The position numbers were made by a program, and so were the translations under genes. The notes under the pieces are model-generated. The model worked only from the letters and a program-made list of their open reading frames with translations. It ran no database searches and was not told the DNA's origin. This document shows, piece by piece, positions 1-7,063 of a stretch of DNA of 8,662 nucleotides. This DNA is from Candidatus Aphodomonas merdavium (GTDB taxonomy: Bacteria; Bacillota; Clostridia; Christensenellales; Aristaeellaceae): contig DVLH01000002.1 of assembly GCA_018715585.1 (NCBI GenBank), positions 1-8,662 of the forward strand, written 5' to 3'. The stretch's first letter is position 1. Every line of letters starts with the position of its first letter.

Positions 1-1
1 G

Positions 2-433
2 GACGCCCTGGCGCTGGACGACCGCATGCAGCGCATGGCGGAGCTGGACGCGCGCAAGGCGCTCCTGCGGGAAAAGCGCGTCGTGCTGGACGAGGCGTTT
101 GCGCTGGCGCTTAAAAAAATGCAGGCCATGCCTGCCGCGCAGGCAAAGCGCTATGCGATGGCCGTGCTGCTTGACGTCGCCCGCGGTGATGAGACGCTGA
201 TTGCCGACGCGGACAGCACCTGGTGCGACGCGGCCTTTGTGCGTGAGGCCAACGCGGCCCTTGCCGCCGCCGGCCGCGAGGGCAAGCTGCGCTTGAGCGG
301 CGAAAAACGCGCCCTTGGCGGCGGGTTTTTGCTCGTGCGCGGCGGGATGGAAGTGAACTGCTCTTTTGAGGCCGCGATTGCCGCGCGCCGCTTGGAGCTG
401 GAGGCCGAGGTGGCCTCGCTGCTGTTTTCGTGA
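2..433 (+). CDS. atpE: V/A-type ATPase subunit E (peripheral stalk), 5' end missing
   Basis: The reading frame is open from the left edge (first full codon at position 2) to TGA at 431-433, so 143 C-terminal residues are visible; the family is usually near 190-200 residues, and the start lies upstream. Subunit E forms the peripheral stalk that holds the A3B3 head against the membrane subunit I. The visible N-terminal half is a charged Ala/Arg/Glu/Lys-rich helix, as expected for the stalk coiled coil. The C-terminal half carries the family signature GGFLLVRGGMEVNCSFEAAI followed by a final helix ending in EVASLLF, matching the conserved GG-F-x-N-SF region of vATP-synt_E proteins. It is followed after 26 nt by subunit C. 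The identification is firm in context. The ATG at 26 is internal, not the start. The gene is also called ntpE. Confidence 0.93.
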   Translation, partial: DALALDDRMQRMAELDARKALLREKRVVLDEAFALALKKMQAMPAAQAKRYAMAVLLDVARGDETLIADADSTWCDAAFVREANAALAAAGREGKLRLSGEKRALGGGFLLVRGGMEVNCSFEAAIAARRLELEAEVASLLFS

Positions 434-459
434 AATCCGATGCGGAAGGAGGCCGTTGA

Positions 460-1440
460 ATGGCCCTCAATAGTGTGGCCCATGCGGTGGCGCGGGTGCA
501 CGTGCTGGGGCGCGACGCCCTGGACGAAAGCCGCGTCGACAGGCTCCTGAGCGCTCCCGGCTATGCGGAGGCGCTGCAGGTTCTTTCGGAGATCGGCTGG
601 ACGAACGACGCGGGGCAGGACGCGGACGCCGTGGCGGGCGCGCGGGTTCGCAAGGCGTGCGAGCTTGTGCGGCGCATAGCGCCCGAGGAAGCGGCCGTGG
701 ACTGTTTTTTGATGCGCTATGATGCGCTTAACCTTAAAATGCTCCTCAAAGCGCGCTGCCTTTCCCAGAAGCCGGAGATGCTCTCCCCCTGCGGGACGAT
801 TCCCGTGGACGTGCTGGAGCGGTGCGTGACGGATCGCAACTATAAACGCTTGCCCCAGCCGCTCAGGGATGCGCTGGACGCGCTGGAAAAGGCGCTGGCC
901 GTGCAGGAAAACGCGCTGGAAATCGACGTGGCGGTGGACAAAGCCGTGTGCGAATGGACGCAGGAGCGGCTCGAAGGCGTGCGCTCGGACGTGATCCGCG
1001 GTTATTTTTCGGCCCGCAGCGATATGCAAAATGCGATTATGCTCCTGCGCGTGCACAAGCGCGGCTACGATGTTTCGTTTATGACGTCCATGCTGCTGCC
1101 CGGCGGGACGATCGGCGAGGAGCAATGGCGCAAGGCGTTTGAAAAGCCGGAAACGCTTGATAAATTGCTGGAAAAATACGGCGCGCGCGTGCGCACGGCG
1201 GTGCAGGGCGCAGCGCAGGATGCCGCGCGCTTGCCGGCGCTGGAAAAGGCGATGGACGACGCGCTGCTCAAGCCCTTTACGGACTTGCGCTACGATGCGC
1301 TGCGGCCGGAGCCTGTTTGCGGCTACCTGCTGGGCGCCGAGCGCGAGGCGGCTGCCGTGCGGCTTGTCCTGGCGGGCAAGCTCAACGGCTTTGCGCCCGA
1401 GGCTGTCAGGGAAAGGTTGCGTGAGCTGTATGGCAAATGA
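460..1440 (+). CDS. atpC: V/A-type ATPase subunit C (V0D/AC39 family)
   Basis: This 326-residue protein is the socket that couples the rotating central stalk to the membrane ring of the V/A-type ATPase. The start is ATG 460, set by a strong AAGGAGG at 446-452 with 7-nt spacing. Two family landmarks are visible: RYDALNLKMLLKAR at residues 86-99, corresponding to the conserved Y-D-x-x-N-x-K-x-L-L segment, and YLLGAEREAAAVRLVLAGK from residue 289, corresponding to the conserved Y-x-x-x-x-E-x-x C-terminal helix. The sequence is largely alpha-helical, without signal peptide or membrane segment, as expected for a cytoplasmic socket. The last codons overlap the subunit F start by 11 nt. Length is typical for the family. 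The long open frame on the opposite strand across this gene is a high-GC shadow. Confidence 0.93.
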   Translation: MALNSVAHAVARVHVLGRDALDESRVDRLLSAPGYAEALQVLSEIGWTNDAGQDADAVAGARVRKACELVRRIAPEEAAVDCFLMRYDALNLKMLLKARCLSQKPEMLSPCGTIPVDVLERCVTDRNYKRLPQPLRDALDALEKALAVQENALEIDVAVDKAVCEWTQERLEGVRSDVIRGYFSARSDMQNAIMLLRVHKRGYDVSFMTSMLLPGGTIGEEQWRKAFEKPETLDKLLEKYGARVRTAVQGAAQDAARLPALEKAMDDALLKPFTDLRYDALRPEPVCGYLLGAEREAAAVRLVLAGKLNGFAPEAVRERLRELYGK

Positions 1441-1780
1441 CAGAATGGGCGCCGTAGGCGAGCGCGATGCCGTGCTGGCCTTTAAGGCGATGGGAATGCG
1501 CGTGGAGAGCGCGCAGACGCAGCATGAAGTGCACAGGGCGGTGATGAAGCTTGCGCGCGAGGGCGTGCCGGTGATTTTCATCACGGAGCGCGCAGCGCGC
1601 CTTTCGCCCGAGACGATGGAACGCTTTAAGTCCTCCGCCACGACGGTGCTGATCCCGATTCCGGGCAGCCAGGGGACGGACGGTTTTGGAATGCAGCGCG
1701 TCAAGGCCAACGTGGAAAAGGCCATCGGCGCGGATATCTTGTTTGAATCGCCGGCAGGCGATGGAAGGAAAGAGGGGTAA
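1430..1780 (+). CDS. atpF: V/A-type ATPase subunit F (central stalk)
   Basis: This 116-residue protein is the small Rossmann-like central-stalk subunit that binds subunit D (called NtpG in Enterococcus hirae). Diagnostic segments are GERDAVLAFKAMGM at residues 10-23, the strand VPVIFITERAARL at 46-58, and the C-terminal VLIPIPGSQ...VEKAIGADIL at 73-104, which matches the family's 'P-x-I-P' strand and final helix. The frame is open upstream to about 1139, but that extension lies inside subunit C and is not family-like. ATG 1430 overlaps the C stop by 11 nt, consistent with translational coupling. A second in-frame ATG at 1445 is possible. The ribosome binding site is weak: AAAGG at 1412-1416 is 13 nt away, which again points to coupled translation. 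The last ten residues (PAGDGRKEG region) are hydrophilic and probably a disordered tail. Confidence 0.9.
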   Translation: MANDRMGAVGERDAVLAFKAMGMRVESAQTQHEVHRAVMKLAREGVPVIFITERAARLSPETMERFKSSATTVLIPIPGSQGTDGFGMQRVKANVEKAIGADILFESPAGDGRKEG

Positions 1781-1787
1781 AGTACCG

Positions 1788-3554
1788 ATGCAACAGGGCA
1801 ACATCATCAAGGTTGCAGGCCCCTTGATTGTCGCGGAAAACATGGCCGACGCCCGGATGTACGACGTTGTGCGCGTCAGCGAAAAGCGGCTTGTCGGCGA
1901 AATCATCGAACTGCGCGGCGACAAGGCTTCAATTCAGGTTTATGAGGAAACGAGCGGTCTAGGCCCGGGCGAGCCGGTCTACTCCACCGGTACGCCGCTG
2001 TCCGTCGAGCTGGGGCCTGGCTTGATCGAGTCGATCTTCGACGGCATCCAGCGTCCCTTGACGGGGATTTATCAAAAGGCCGGCGACCGTATTACGCGCG
2101 GCATTGAGGTAACGGCGCTGGACCATGCGAAACAGTGGGAATTCAAAGCCCAGGCGAAACCCGGCGACCGGGTAGAGCCGGGCGATGTGCTGGGCTGCGT
2201 GCAGGAGACGGCCGTGGTTGAGCATCGGATTATGGTGCCCGTGGGCCTTTGCGGCACGGTAAAAACCATCGGCGACAAGACGGCCACGCTGGAAGACACC
2301 ATCGCGCAGATTGAAACGGACGACGGCAAAATCGTGCCGGTGACGATGCTGCAGCGTTGGCCTGTCCGCCGCGGACGTCCCTATCGCGAAAAGCAGGCGC
2401 CGAAAGCGCCGATGATTACCGGCCAGCGCATCATCGATACGCTTTTCCCCATCGCTTCCGGTGGTACGGCGGCCGTTCCCGGCCCGTTCGGCTCCGGCAA
2501 GACGGTTGTGCAGCACCAGCTGGCCAAATGGGCCGATGCGGATATCATCGTTTACGTCGGCTGCGGCGAGCGCGGCAACGAGATGACGGACGTGCTCATG
2601 GAGTTCCCTGAGCTAAAAGACCCGCGCACCGGCGAGTCGCTGATGAAGCGCACCGTGCTGATCGCCAACACGTCGGACATGCCCGTGGCCGCCCGCGAGG
2701 CGTCCATCTATACAGGCATCACCATCGCCGAATATTTCCGCGATATGGGCTACAAGGTGGCCATCATGGCCGACTCGACGAGCCGCTGGGCCGAGGCGCT
2801 GCGCGAAATGTCCGGCCGGTTGGAAGAGATGCCGGGCGAAGAAGGCTACCCGGCTTATCTGGGCAGCCGCGTGGCGGAGTTCTACGAGCGCGCGGGCATC
2901 GTCACCTGCCTGGGAAGCCAGGAGCGCACGGGCAGCATCACGGCTATCGGCGCCGTGTCGCCTCCGGGCGGCGATATTTCCGAGCCCGTCTCTCAGGCGA
3001 CGCTGCGCATCGTGAAGGTGTTCTGGGGCTTGAGCGCGCCTTTGGCGTACAAGCGCCACTTCCCTGCAATTGACTGGCTGCAAAGCTACTCGCTTTATTC
3101 CGATAGAATGCACGAGTGGTTTGACGAGAACGCCGCGCCGGATTGGATGGCGCTTTGCGCCGAGACGCTGCGCATCCTGCAGGAGGAGAGCGAGCTGAAC
3201 GAAATCGTGCAGCTTGTCGGTATCGATGCCCTTTCGTGGAAGGACCGCCTGACGATGGAAGTGGCGCGCTCCATCCGTGAGGACTATCTGCAGCAGAACG
3301 CTTTCGACGAGGTGGATACGTACACGTCGCTGGCGAAGCAATACCAGATGCTCAAGCTCGTGCTGGCCTACGGCAGGCGCGGCGCAGAGGCGCTGGACGC
3401 GGGCGCGGAGCTGTCCGCCGTGCTGTCGCTTCCCGTTCGCGACCGCATTGCCCGCATGAAGTACATCCCGGAAAAACAGATCGATCAGCTGGCGGAGATT
3501 GAAACCGAGCTGAACAGTCAAATTGCCGCGCTGGCCGACGAGGGAGGCAGATAA
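1788..3554 (+). CDS. atpA: V/A-type ATPase catalytic subunit A
   Basis: This 588-residue protein is the nucleotide-hydrolysing (or ATP-synthesising) subunit of the A3B3 head. It has the N-terminal beta-barrel, the A-specific 'bulge' insertion around residues 110-190, and the central nucleotide-binding domain. Walker A GPFGSGKT is at residues 232-239. The catalytic glutamate region GCGERGNEM has E261, and Walker B IMADSTSRW has D329. The C-terminal helical domain is complete. Length matches well-studied homologues, about 580-595 residues. ATG 1788 was chosen because MQQGNIIKVAGPLIVAENM is the conserved N terminus and GAGGGG at 1772-1777 lies 10 nt upstream; in-frame ATGs at 1686 and 1761 fall inside subunit F. 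The gene lies 7 nt after F and 1 nt before B. Ion specificity (H+ or Na+) cannot be judged without the membrane subunits. Also called ntpA. Confidence 0.97.
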   Translation: MQQGNIIKVAGPLIVAENMADARMYDVVRVSEKRLVGEIIELRGDKASIQVYEETSGLGPGEPVYSTGTPLSVELGPGLIESIFDGIQRPLTGIYQKAGDRITRGIEVTALDHAKQWEFKAQAKPGDRVEPGDVLGCVQETAVVEHRIMVPVGLCGTVKTIGDKTATLEDTIAQIETDDGKIVPVTMLQRWPVRRGRPYREKQAPKAPMITGQRIIDTLFPIASGGTAAVPGPFGSGKTVVQHQLAKWADADIIVYVGCGERGNEMTDVLMEFPELKDPRTGESLMKRTVLIANTSDMPVAAREASIYTGITIAEYFRDMGYKVAIMADSTSRWAEALREMSGRLEEMPGEEGYPAYLGSRVAEFYERAGIVTCLGSQERTGSITAIGAVSPPGGDISEPVSQATLRIVKVFWGLSAPLAYKRHFPAIDWLQSYSLYSDRMHEWFDENAAPDWMALCAETLRILQEESELNEIVQLVGIDALSWKDRLTMEVARSIREDYLQQNAFDEVDTYTSLAKQYQMLKLVLAYGRRGAEALDAGAELSAVLSLPVRDRIARMKYIPEKQIDQLAEIETELNSQIAALADEGGR

Positions 3555-3555
3555 G

Positions 3556-4938
3556 ATGCTCAAAGAATACCGCACAATCCGCGAAGTCGTCGGCCCGCTG
3601 ATGCTGGTGGAAGGCGTGGAAGGCGTCAAATACGACGAGCTGGTGCAGATCGAGCAGCAAAACGGCGAGATCCGCAGCGGCAAGGTGCTGGAAGTCGCCG
3701 GCGACAAGGCGATGGTACAGCTCTTTGAAAGCAGCCATGGGCTGGAAATTTCCACCGCCAAAGCGCGCTTCCTGGGCCATCCCATTGAGCTGTCCGTCAG
3801 CCGCGATATGCTTGGCCGCGTGTTTGACGGCATGGGCCGCCCGCACGACGGCGGACCTGAGATCATCCCCGAAAAGCGCATGGACATCAACGGCGCGCCG
3901 ATTAACCCGGCCGCCCGCGACTATCCGTCGGAGTTTATCCAGACAGGCATTAGTGCCATTGACGGTTTGAACACGCTCGTGCGCGGCCAGAAGCTGCCCG
4001 TGTTTTCCGCCAGCGGCCTACCGCATGCGCAGCTGGCCACGCAGATCGCGCGCCAAGCCAAAGTGCTGGGTACGGATACAAAGTTTGCCGTCGTCTTTGG
4101 CGCAATCGGTATCACGTTTGAAGAGGCGGACTACTTCATTTCCGACTTCCGCCGCAGCGGCGCCATTGACCGCGCGGTGCTGTTTATGAACCTGGCGAAC
4201 GACCCTGCCGTCGAGCGCATTTCCACCCCGCGCATGGCGCTGACGGCTGCGGAATATTTGGCGTACGAGTGCGACATGCACGTGCTCGTTATTCTCACGG
4301 ATATCACCAACTACGCTGATGCGCTGCGCGAAGTTTCCGCCGCGCGCAAGGAAGTGCCGGGCCGCCGCGGCTATCCGGGCTACCTGTATACGGACCTTGC
4401 CACGATGTATGAGCGCGCGGGCCGTATCCGCGGCAAGTCGGGCTCGATCACGCAGATCCCGATCCTGACCATGCCCGAAGAGGACAAGACCCACCCCATC
4501 CCCGACCTGACCGGCTACATCACCGAGGGGCAGATCATCCTCAGCCGCGAGCTGTACCGCAAGGGGTTGACGCCGCCAATCGACGTGCTGCCCTCGCTGT
4601 CCCGCCTGAAGGACAAGGGCATCGGCGCTGGCAAGACGCGCGAGGACCACGCACCGACGATGAACCAGATCTTTGCCGCCTATTCCCGCGGCAAGGATGC
4701 AAAGGAATTGGCCGTCATCCTCGGTGAAGCCGCACTGTCGGATGTGGATAAGCTATATGCCGCTTTCGCGGACGCGTTTGAAAAGGAATACGTATCGCAG
4801 GGATACGACACGAACCGCTCCATCGAGGAGACGCTGAACTTGGGCTGGAAGCTGCTGAAGATGCTGCCGCGCAATGAACTCAAGCGTATCCGCGATGCGA
4901 TGATCGACAAATACTTGCCCAAAGGGGACGAGGCGTAA
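3556..4938 (+). CDS. atpB: V/A-type ATPase non-catalytic subunit B
   Basis: This 460-residue protein is the regulatory, non-catalytic partner of subunit A in the A3B3 hexamer. In place of a Walker A lysine it has SGLPHAQLA (residues 153-161), the degenerate P-loop expected of B subunits. PSLSRLKDKGIG supplies arginine R350, at the position of the arginine finger known from Enterococcus hirae NtpB, which completes the active site of the neighbouring A subunit. The N terminus MLKEYRTIREVVGPLMLVEGVEGV and the C-terminal NLGWKLLKMLPRNELKRI are family-typical, and the length is normal. ATG 3556 is supported by GGGAGG at 3542-3547 with 8-nt spacing; that site sits inside the last codons of subunit A, 1 nt separates the genes, and an upstream ATG at 3523 lies inside A. 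The stop overlaps the start of subunit D. Confidence 0.97.
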   Translation: MLKEYRTIREVVGPLMLVEGVEGVKYDELVQIEQQNGEIRSGKVLEVAGDKAMVQLFESSHGLEISTAKARFLGHPIELSVSRDMLGRVFDGMGRPHDGGPEIIPEKRMDINGAPINPAARDYPSEFIQTGISAIDGLNTLVRGQKLPVFSASGLPHAQLATQIARQAKVLGTDTKFAVVFGAIGITFEEADYFISDFRRSGAIDRAVLFMNLANDPAVERISTPRMALTAAEYLAYECDMHVLVILTDITNYADALREVSAARKEVPGRRGYPGYLYTDLATMYERAGRIRGKSGSITQIPILTMPEEDKTHPIPDLTGYITEGQIILSRELYRKGLTPPIDVLPSLSRLKDKGIGAGKTREDHAPTMNQIFAAYSRGKDAKELAVILGEAALSDVDKLYAAFADAFEKEYVSQGYDTNRSIEETLNLGWKLLKMLPRNELKRIRDAMIDKYLPKGDEA

Positions 4939-5579
4939 TGGCGGTTTTGCAGGTCAACCCAACGCGCATGGAGCTGACGCGCCTGAAAAAACGGCTGGCG
5001 ACGGCCCGGCGCGGCCATAAATTGCTCAAGGATAAGCGGGATGAGATGGTGCGGCAGTTTATTGCCCTCATCCGCCGCAACCAGCAGCTGCGCAAGGAGG
5101 TAGAACAGGAGCTCTCCGGGGCGCTGCGTTCGTTTGCGTTCGCTTGTGCGGTGATGGAGCCGGTGGCGCTGGAGGCGGCGGTGCTGTATCCGGCGCGCGA
5201 GGCGCGGCTGGAAATTTCCCAGCGCAACGTGATGAGCGTGAAGGTGCCCGTCATCCGCATTCGCGAAGGATCGCTCAGCGATGCGGTAATGAGCTACGGC
5301 ATGGCGGAAACGAGCGCGCAGCTGGATGATTCCATCGCGGCGCTGGCGGATGTGCTGCCAAAGCTGGTGGAGCTGGCGGAGATTGAAAGCACGTGCAACC
5401 TGCTGGCGGATGAAATCGAAAAGACGCGCCGCCGCGTCAATGCGCTCGAATATGTGATGATCCCCGAGCATGAGGAAACCATCCGGTATATTTCCATGAA
5501 GCTCGATGAGAACGAGCGCGGCGCGCAGACGCGCCTGATGAAGGTGAAGGACATGATCGCCGCCCGCGAGGCGGGATAA
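4938..5579 (+). CDS. atpD: V/A-type ATPase subunit D (central rotor shaft)
   Basis: This 213-residue protein is the long antiparallel coiled coil that forms the rotor axle inside the A3B3 head. The N terminus (VNPTRMELTRLKKRL, residues 6-20, then RRGHKLLKDKRDEM) is the hallmark of subunit D. The C-terminal helix contains the conserved RVNALEYVMIP stretch, and both ends are rich in Lys/Arg/Glu heptads. The central part, around residues 70-130, is the globular beta-hairpin region. The start overlaps the stop of subunit B in a TAATG junction, with GAGG at 4930-4933 and AAGGGG near 4921-4926 as possible ribosome binding sites. This is the last gene of the operon, followed within 40 nt by the terminator. 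Nothing is truncated. Confidence 0.95.
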   Translation: MAVLQVNPTRMELTRLKKRLATARRGHKLLKDKRDEMVRQFIALIRRNQQLRKEVEQELSGALRSFAFACAVMEPVALEAAVLYPAREARLEISQRNVMSVKVPVIRIREGSLSDAVMSYGMAETSAQLDDSIAALADVLPKLVELAEIESTCNLLADEIEKTRRRVNALEYVMIPEHEETIRYISMKLDENERGAQTRLMKVKDMIAAREAG

Positions 5580-5590
5580 CCGGCGACAAA

Positions 5591-5605
5591 GGCCGTAAGA
5601 CGGCC
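5591..5605 (+). other. Small hairpin before the ATPase operon terminator
   Basis: A 6-bp perfect stem (GGCCGT / ACGGCC) with a 3-nt AAG loop sits 12 nt after the stop codon of subunit D and 9 nt before the main terminator. It has no U-tract of its own. It may stabilise the mRNA 3' end or have no role. Only the pairing is observed. Confidence 0.5.
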
Positions 5606-5613
5606 AACACATC

Positions 5614-5657
5614 AAAACGCCCCGGGGCGGCCCAACGGACCGCCCCGGGGCGTTTTT
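5614..5657 (+). terminator. Rho-independent terminator of the V/A-ATPase operon
   Basis: The arms 5614-5630 and 5640-5656 are perfectly complementary over 17 bp (AAAACGCCCCGGGGCGG and its complement). They enclose a 9-nt loop, and T5 lies at 5653-5657. The GC core is exceptionally strong. On the minus strand the same hairpin is followed by TTTT, so it could also stop transcription arriving from the glycosyltransferase side. Each arm contains the 12-nt palindrome CGCCCCGGGGCG, so alternative intra-arm folding is possible. Confidence 0.93.
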
Positions 5658-5724
5658 CGCCGCCAGAAGCCTGCGCCAGGACCGTAAAAGCGTTTGGCGC
5701 CGTCCGGCCGCACATGGCGGCAAC

Positions 5725-5757
5725 AAAACCGGCAGCCCTGCTGACAGGCTGCCGGTA
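5725..5757 (-). terminator. Probable terminator of the glycosyltransferase gene
   Basis: A perfect 9-bp stem (CCGGCAGCC at 5729-5737 with GGCTGCCGG at 5747-5755, extendable by one A-T pair) surrounds a 9-nt loop. Read on the minus strand it is followed by TTTTG, and it lies about 100 nt past the stop codon of the minus-strand gene. On the plus strand a T5 run occurs only about 7 nt after the stem, so the minus orientation fits better. Together with the 5614-5657 hairpin it insulates two convergent units. Confidence 0.7.
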
Positions 5758-5852
5758 CGTTGCTTTTTGGCGCGGCGGAGGGAAGCGGCAAAAGGATGCG
5801 CCTGCGAAAACCGATTGTGCACGCGCAGGCCCATGCGGCCGGCGCAAAACGC

Positions 5853-6917
5853 TCAGCAGGCTTGCCCGTCGGGCGGGAGGGAAGCCCAGAAGGCGTCAAA
5901 TGCCTGTGTACGCTCCGCATTGCCGCCGGAAGCGCCGCAGAGCTCCCGCACGCGCAGGGTTGCTTGCACAACGGCCTGCGGCGAAGCTTCGGCGCAGAGG
6001 GGGAGAAAAGCGCGCCGGTAGAACTGCTGCGCGCTGGAAAGCAGCGACGGCGCCCCGGCGCCTTGCTCCTGTGCCTGGCAGTATGCCTTAAAAAGACGCA
6101 ACAGGTAATACGGCGCGGAAAGGACGAGGGCGTCCGGGGTGAGATGCGCCTTGCCTTGTGCAGACAGCGCCCGGCATTTTTCAAACGCAAAGATCATATT
6201 GTTTGCGAGCCCGTCCATTTGCGCTAAAAAGGCGGCCGGGTCCGCGCTGCGCGTAAGGCTGCCCGGCGATTCGTGCCAATGGTATACGATTTCCGGGATG
6301 AAAAGCGTGTTTTCCTGAAAACATAGAAAAATGGGCGCATTAAAACCATAGTCCTCGTTGTACTTCGCACAGATCAGTTCCGTGGGGAAGGATAGGCCGT
6401 TTTCCTCCAGGAAAGAGCGCCGGTAAAGCTTTGCAAACACATGGATATGGTCATCCCTGTGGGCGATGAACTGGGTGCCGGCCCATTCGTTGACGACGGC
6501 GGCAAACGCGCCGCAGGCGACATGGCAGGCGGGACATGTGAGCACGACGGAAAAAAGGCGCGCCAGGGAAAAAGCGTCCGCAAGCGTGTCGTCGGCATCG
6601 ATAAAGGCAACAAAAGCATTGCTTGTGCGTTCCAGGGCAAACGCGCGCGCACGGCCGGGATAGCCGGACGGGGATGGCGCGTGCAGGACGCGCAGGGAGA
6701 TCAGGTGGGAGAACGCTTTGAGAATGTCCTCGCAGGAATCGTCCGAGGAATCGTCCACGAGCGTTACGTCTACATCCTCCGCGATGGTTTGCATGGCGAC
6801 GCTCGCCAGCGCGCGCGCCAGCGTCGCGCGGTCGTTGTGAAAAGGAATGATTATATCAATCCGTGCGTTACCGCGCAACGCTTGGTAAAAATCGCGGGAA
6901 GAAGATTGCTTTACCAT
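5853..6917 (-). CDS. Glycosyltransferase family 2 (GT-A fold)
   Basis: Read from ATG 6917 the product has 354 residues and no signal peptide or membrane helix, so it is probably cytoplasmic and acts on a lipid-linked or protein acceptor. The GT-A nucleotide-sugar domain is clear: IDIIIPFHNDRATLARAL at residues 20-37, VDDSSDD with the nucleotide-binding Asp at 54-60, and the metal-binding DADD at 107-110. The sequence KLYRRSFLEENGLSF at 163-177 and NED at 187-189, a likely catalytic-base region, follow, as in many cell-surface polysaccharide transferases. The C-terminal 100 residues are Ala/Leu-rich and helical, with no recognised domain. The frame extends to a TTG at 6986, but ATG 6917 is preceded by AAAGG at suitable spacing on the minus strand. 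The gene stands alone, not inside a polysaccharide cluster. Donor sugar and acceptor cannot be read from the sequence. Confidence 0.87.
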   Translation of the reverse strand: MVKQSSSRDFYQALRGNARIDIIIPFHNDRATLARALASVAMQTIAEDVDVTLVDDSSDDSCEDILKAFSHLISLRVLHAPSPSGYPGRARAFALERTSNAFVAFIDADDTLADAFSLARLFSVVLTCPACHVACGAFAAVVNEWAGTQFIAHRDDHIHVFAKLYRRSFLEENGLSFPTELICAKYNEDYGFNAPIFLCFQENTLFIPEIVYHWHESPGSLTRSADPAAFLAQMDGLANNMIFAFEKCRALSAQGKAHLTPDALVLSAPYYLLRLFKAYCQAQEQGAGAPSLLSSAQQFYRRAFLPLCAEASPQAVVQATLRVRELCGASGGNAERTQAFDAFWASLPPDGQAC

Positions 6918-6946
6918 TTTACGCCTTTCTCGACAGCTATAAATTC

Positions 6947-6980
6947 GATGGCACAAGCGGTGCGATGGCACAAACGGTGC
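6947..6980. repeat. Tandem 17-bp direct repeat upstream of the glycosyltransferase
   Basis: Two adjacent 17-bp units, 6947-6963 (GATGGCACAAGCGGTGC) and 6964-6980 (GATGGCACAAACGGTGC), differ at one position. Each contains a short dyad, GCAC-N5-GTGC. They lie 30-63 bp upstream of the glycosyltransferase ATG, in the divergent intergenic region, where operator or activator sites would be expected. No good -35/-10 pair was found between them and the gene; TATAGC on the minus strand just downstream is only a weak -10 candidate. Regulatory function is inference. Confidence 0.6.
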
Positions 6981-7008
6981 GGGCAACGGGGAGCGCGCAT
7001 AGCGCCCC

Positions 7009-7023
7009 TATGTTTTTAACATA
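7009..7023. repeat. Short AT-rich dyad in the divergent intergenic region
   Basis: TATGTT-TTT-AACATA is a 6-bp perfect inverted repeat in the otherwise AT-poor intergenic region, 40 bp upstream of the SpoIID-like start. CATACT at 7020-7025 overlaps it and could serve as a -10 element, reminiscent of the CATA start of sporulation sigma-E type -10 boxes. No matching -35 was found, so no promoter is assigned. A small binding site is the alternative. Confidence 0.3.
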
Positions 7024-7063
7024 CTAAGAAAATATGAAGAAGATGTGAAAGGAGAATGACCTA

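Noticed and set aside
151..1725. 524-codon open frame on the minus strand across subunits E, C and F
   Set aside because: The plus strand encodes recognisable ATPase subunits over the whole span. The minus-strand translation is rich in Arg, His and Ala and resembles no family; long antisense frames are common in high-GC coding DNA.
2613..3890. 425-codon open frame on the minus strand across subunits A and B
   Set aside because: It is a shadow of two highly conserved catalytic-head genes, has no ribosome binding site, and its translation is biased in composition.
4680..5834. 384-codon open frame on the minus strand across B, D and the terminator
   Set aside because: It runs through the strong terminator hairpin and the conserved subunit D gene, and its translation is low in complexity.
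5714..6227. Plus-strand open frames antisense to the glycosyltransferase
   Set aside because: The minus strand has clear GT-A motifs, while the plus-strand frames begin inside a terminator region and have Arg/Ala/Gly-rich translations.
6947..6980. CRISPR-like repeat
   Set aside because: There are only two abutting 17-bp units with no spacer between them and no cas genes.
6918..6986. 23-residue N-terminal extension of the glycosyltransferase from TTG 6986
   Set aside because: It would translate the tandem repeat, uses a rare start, and precedes an ATG with a good AAAGG site. Family members begin close to the first beta strand.
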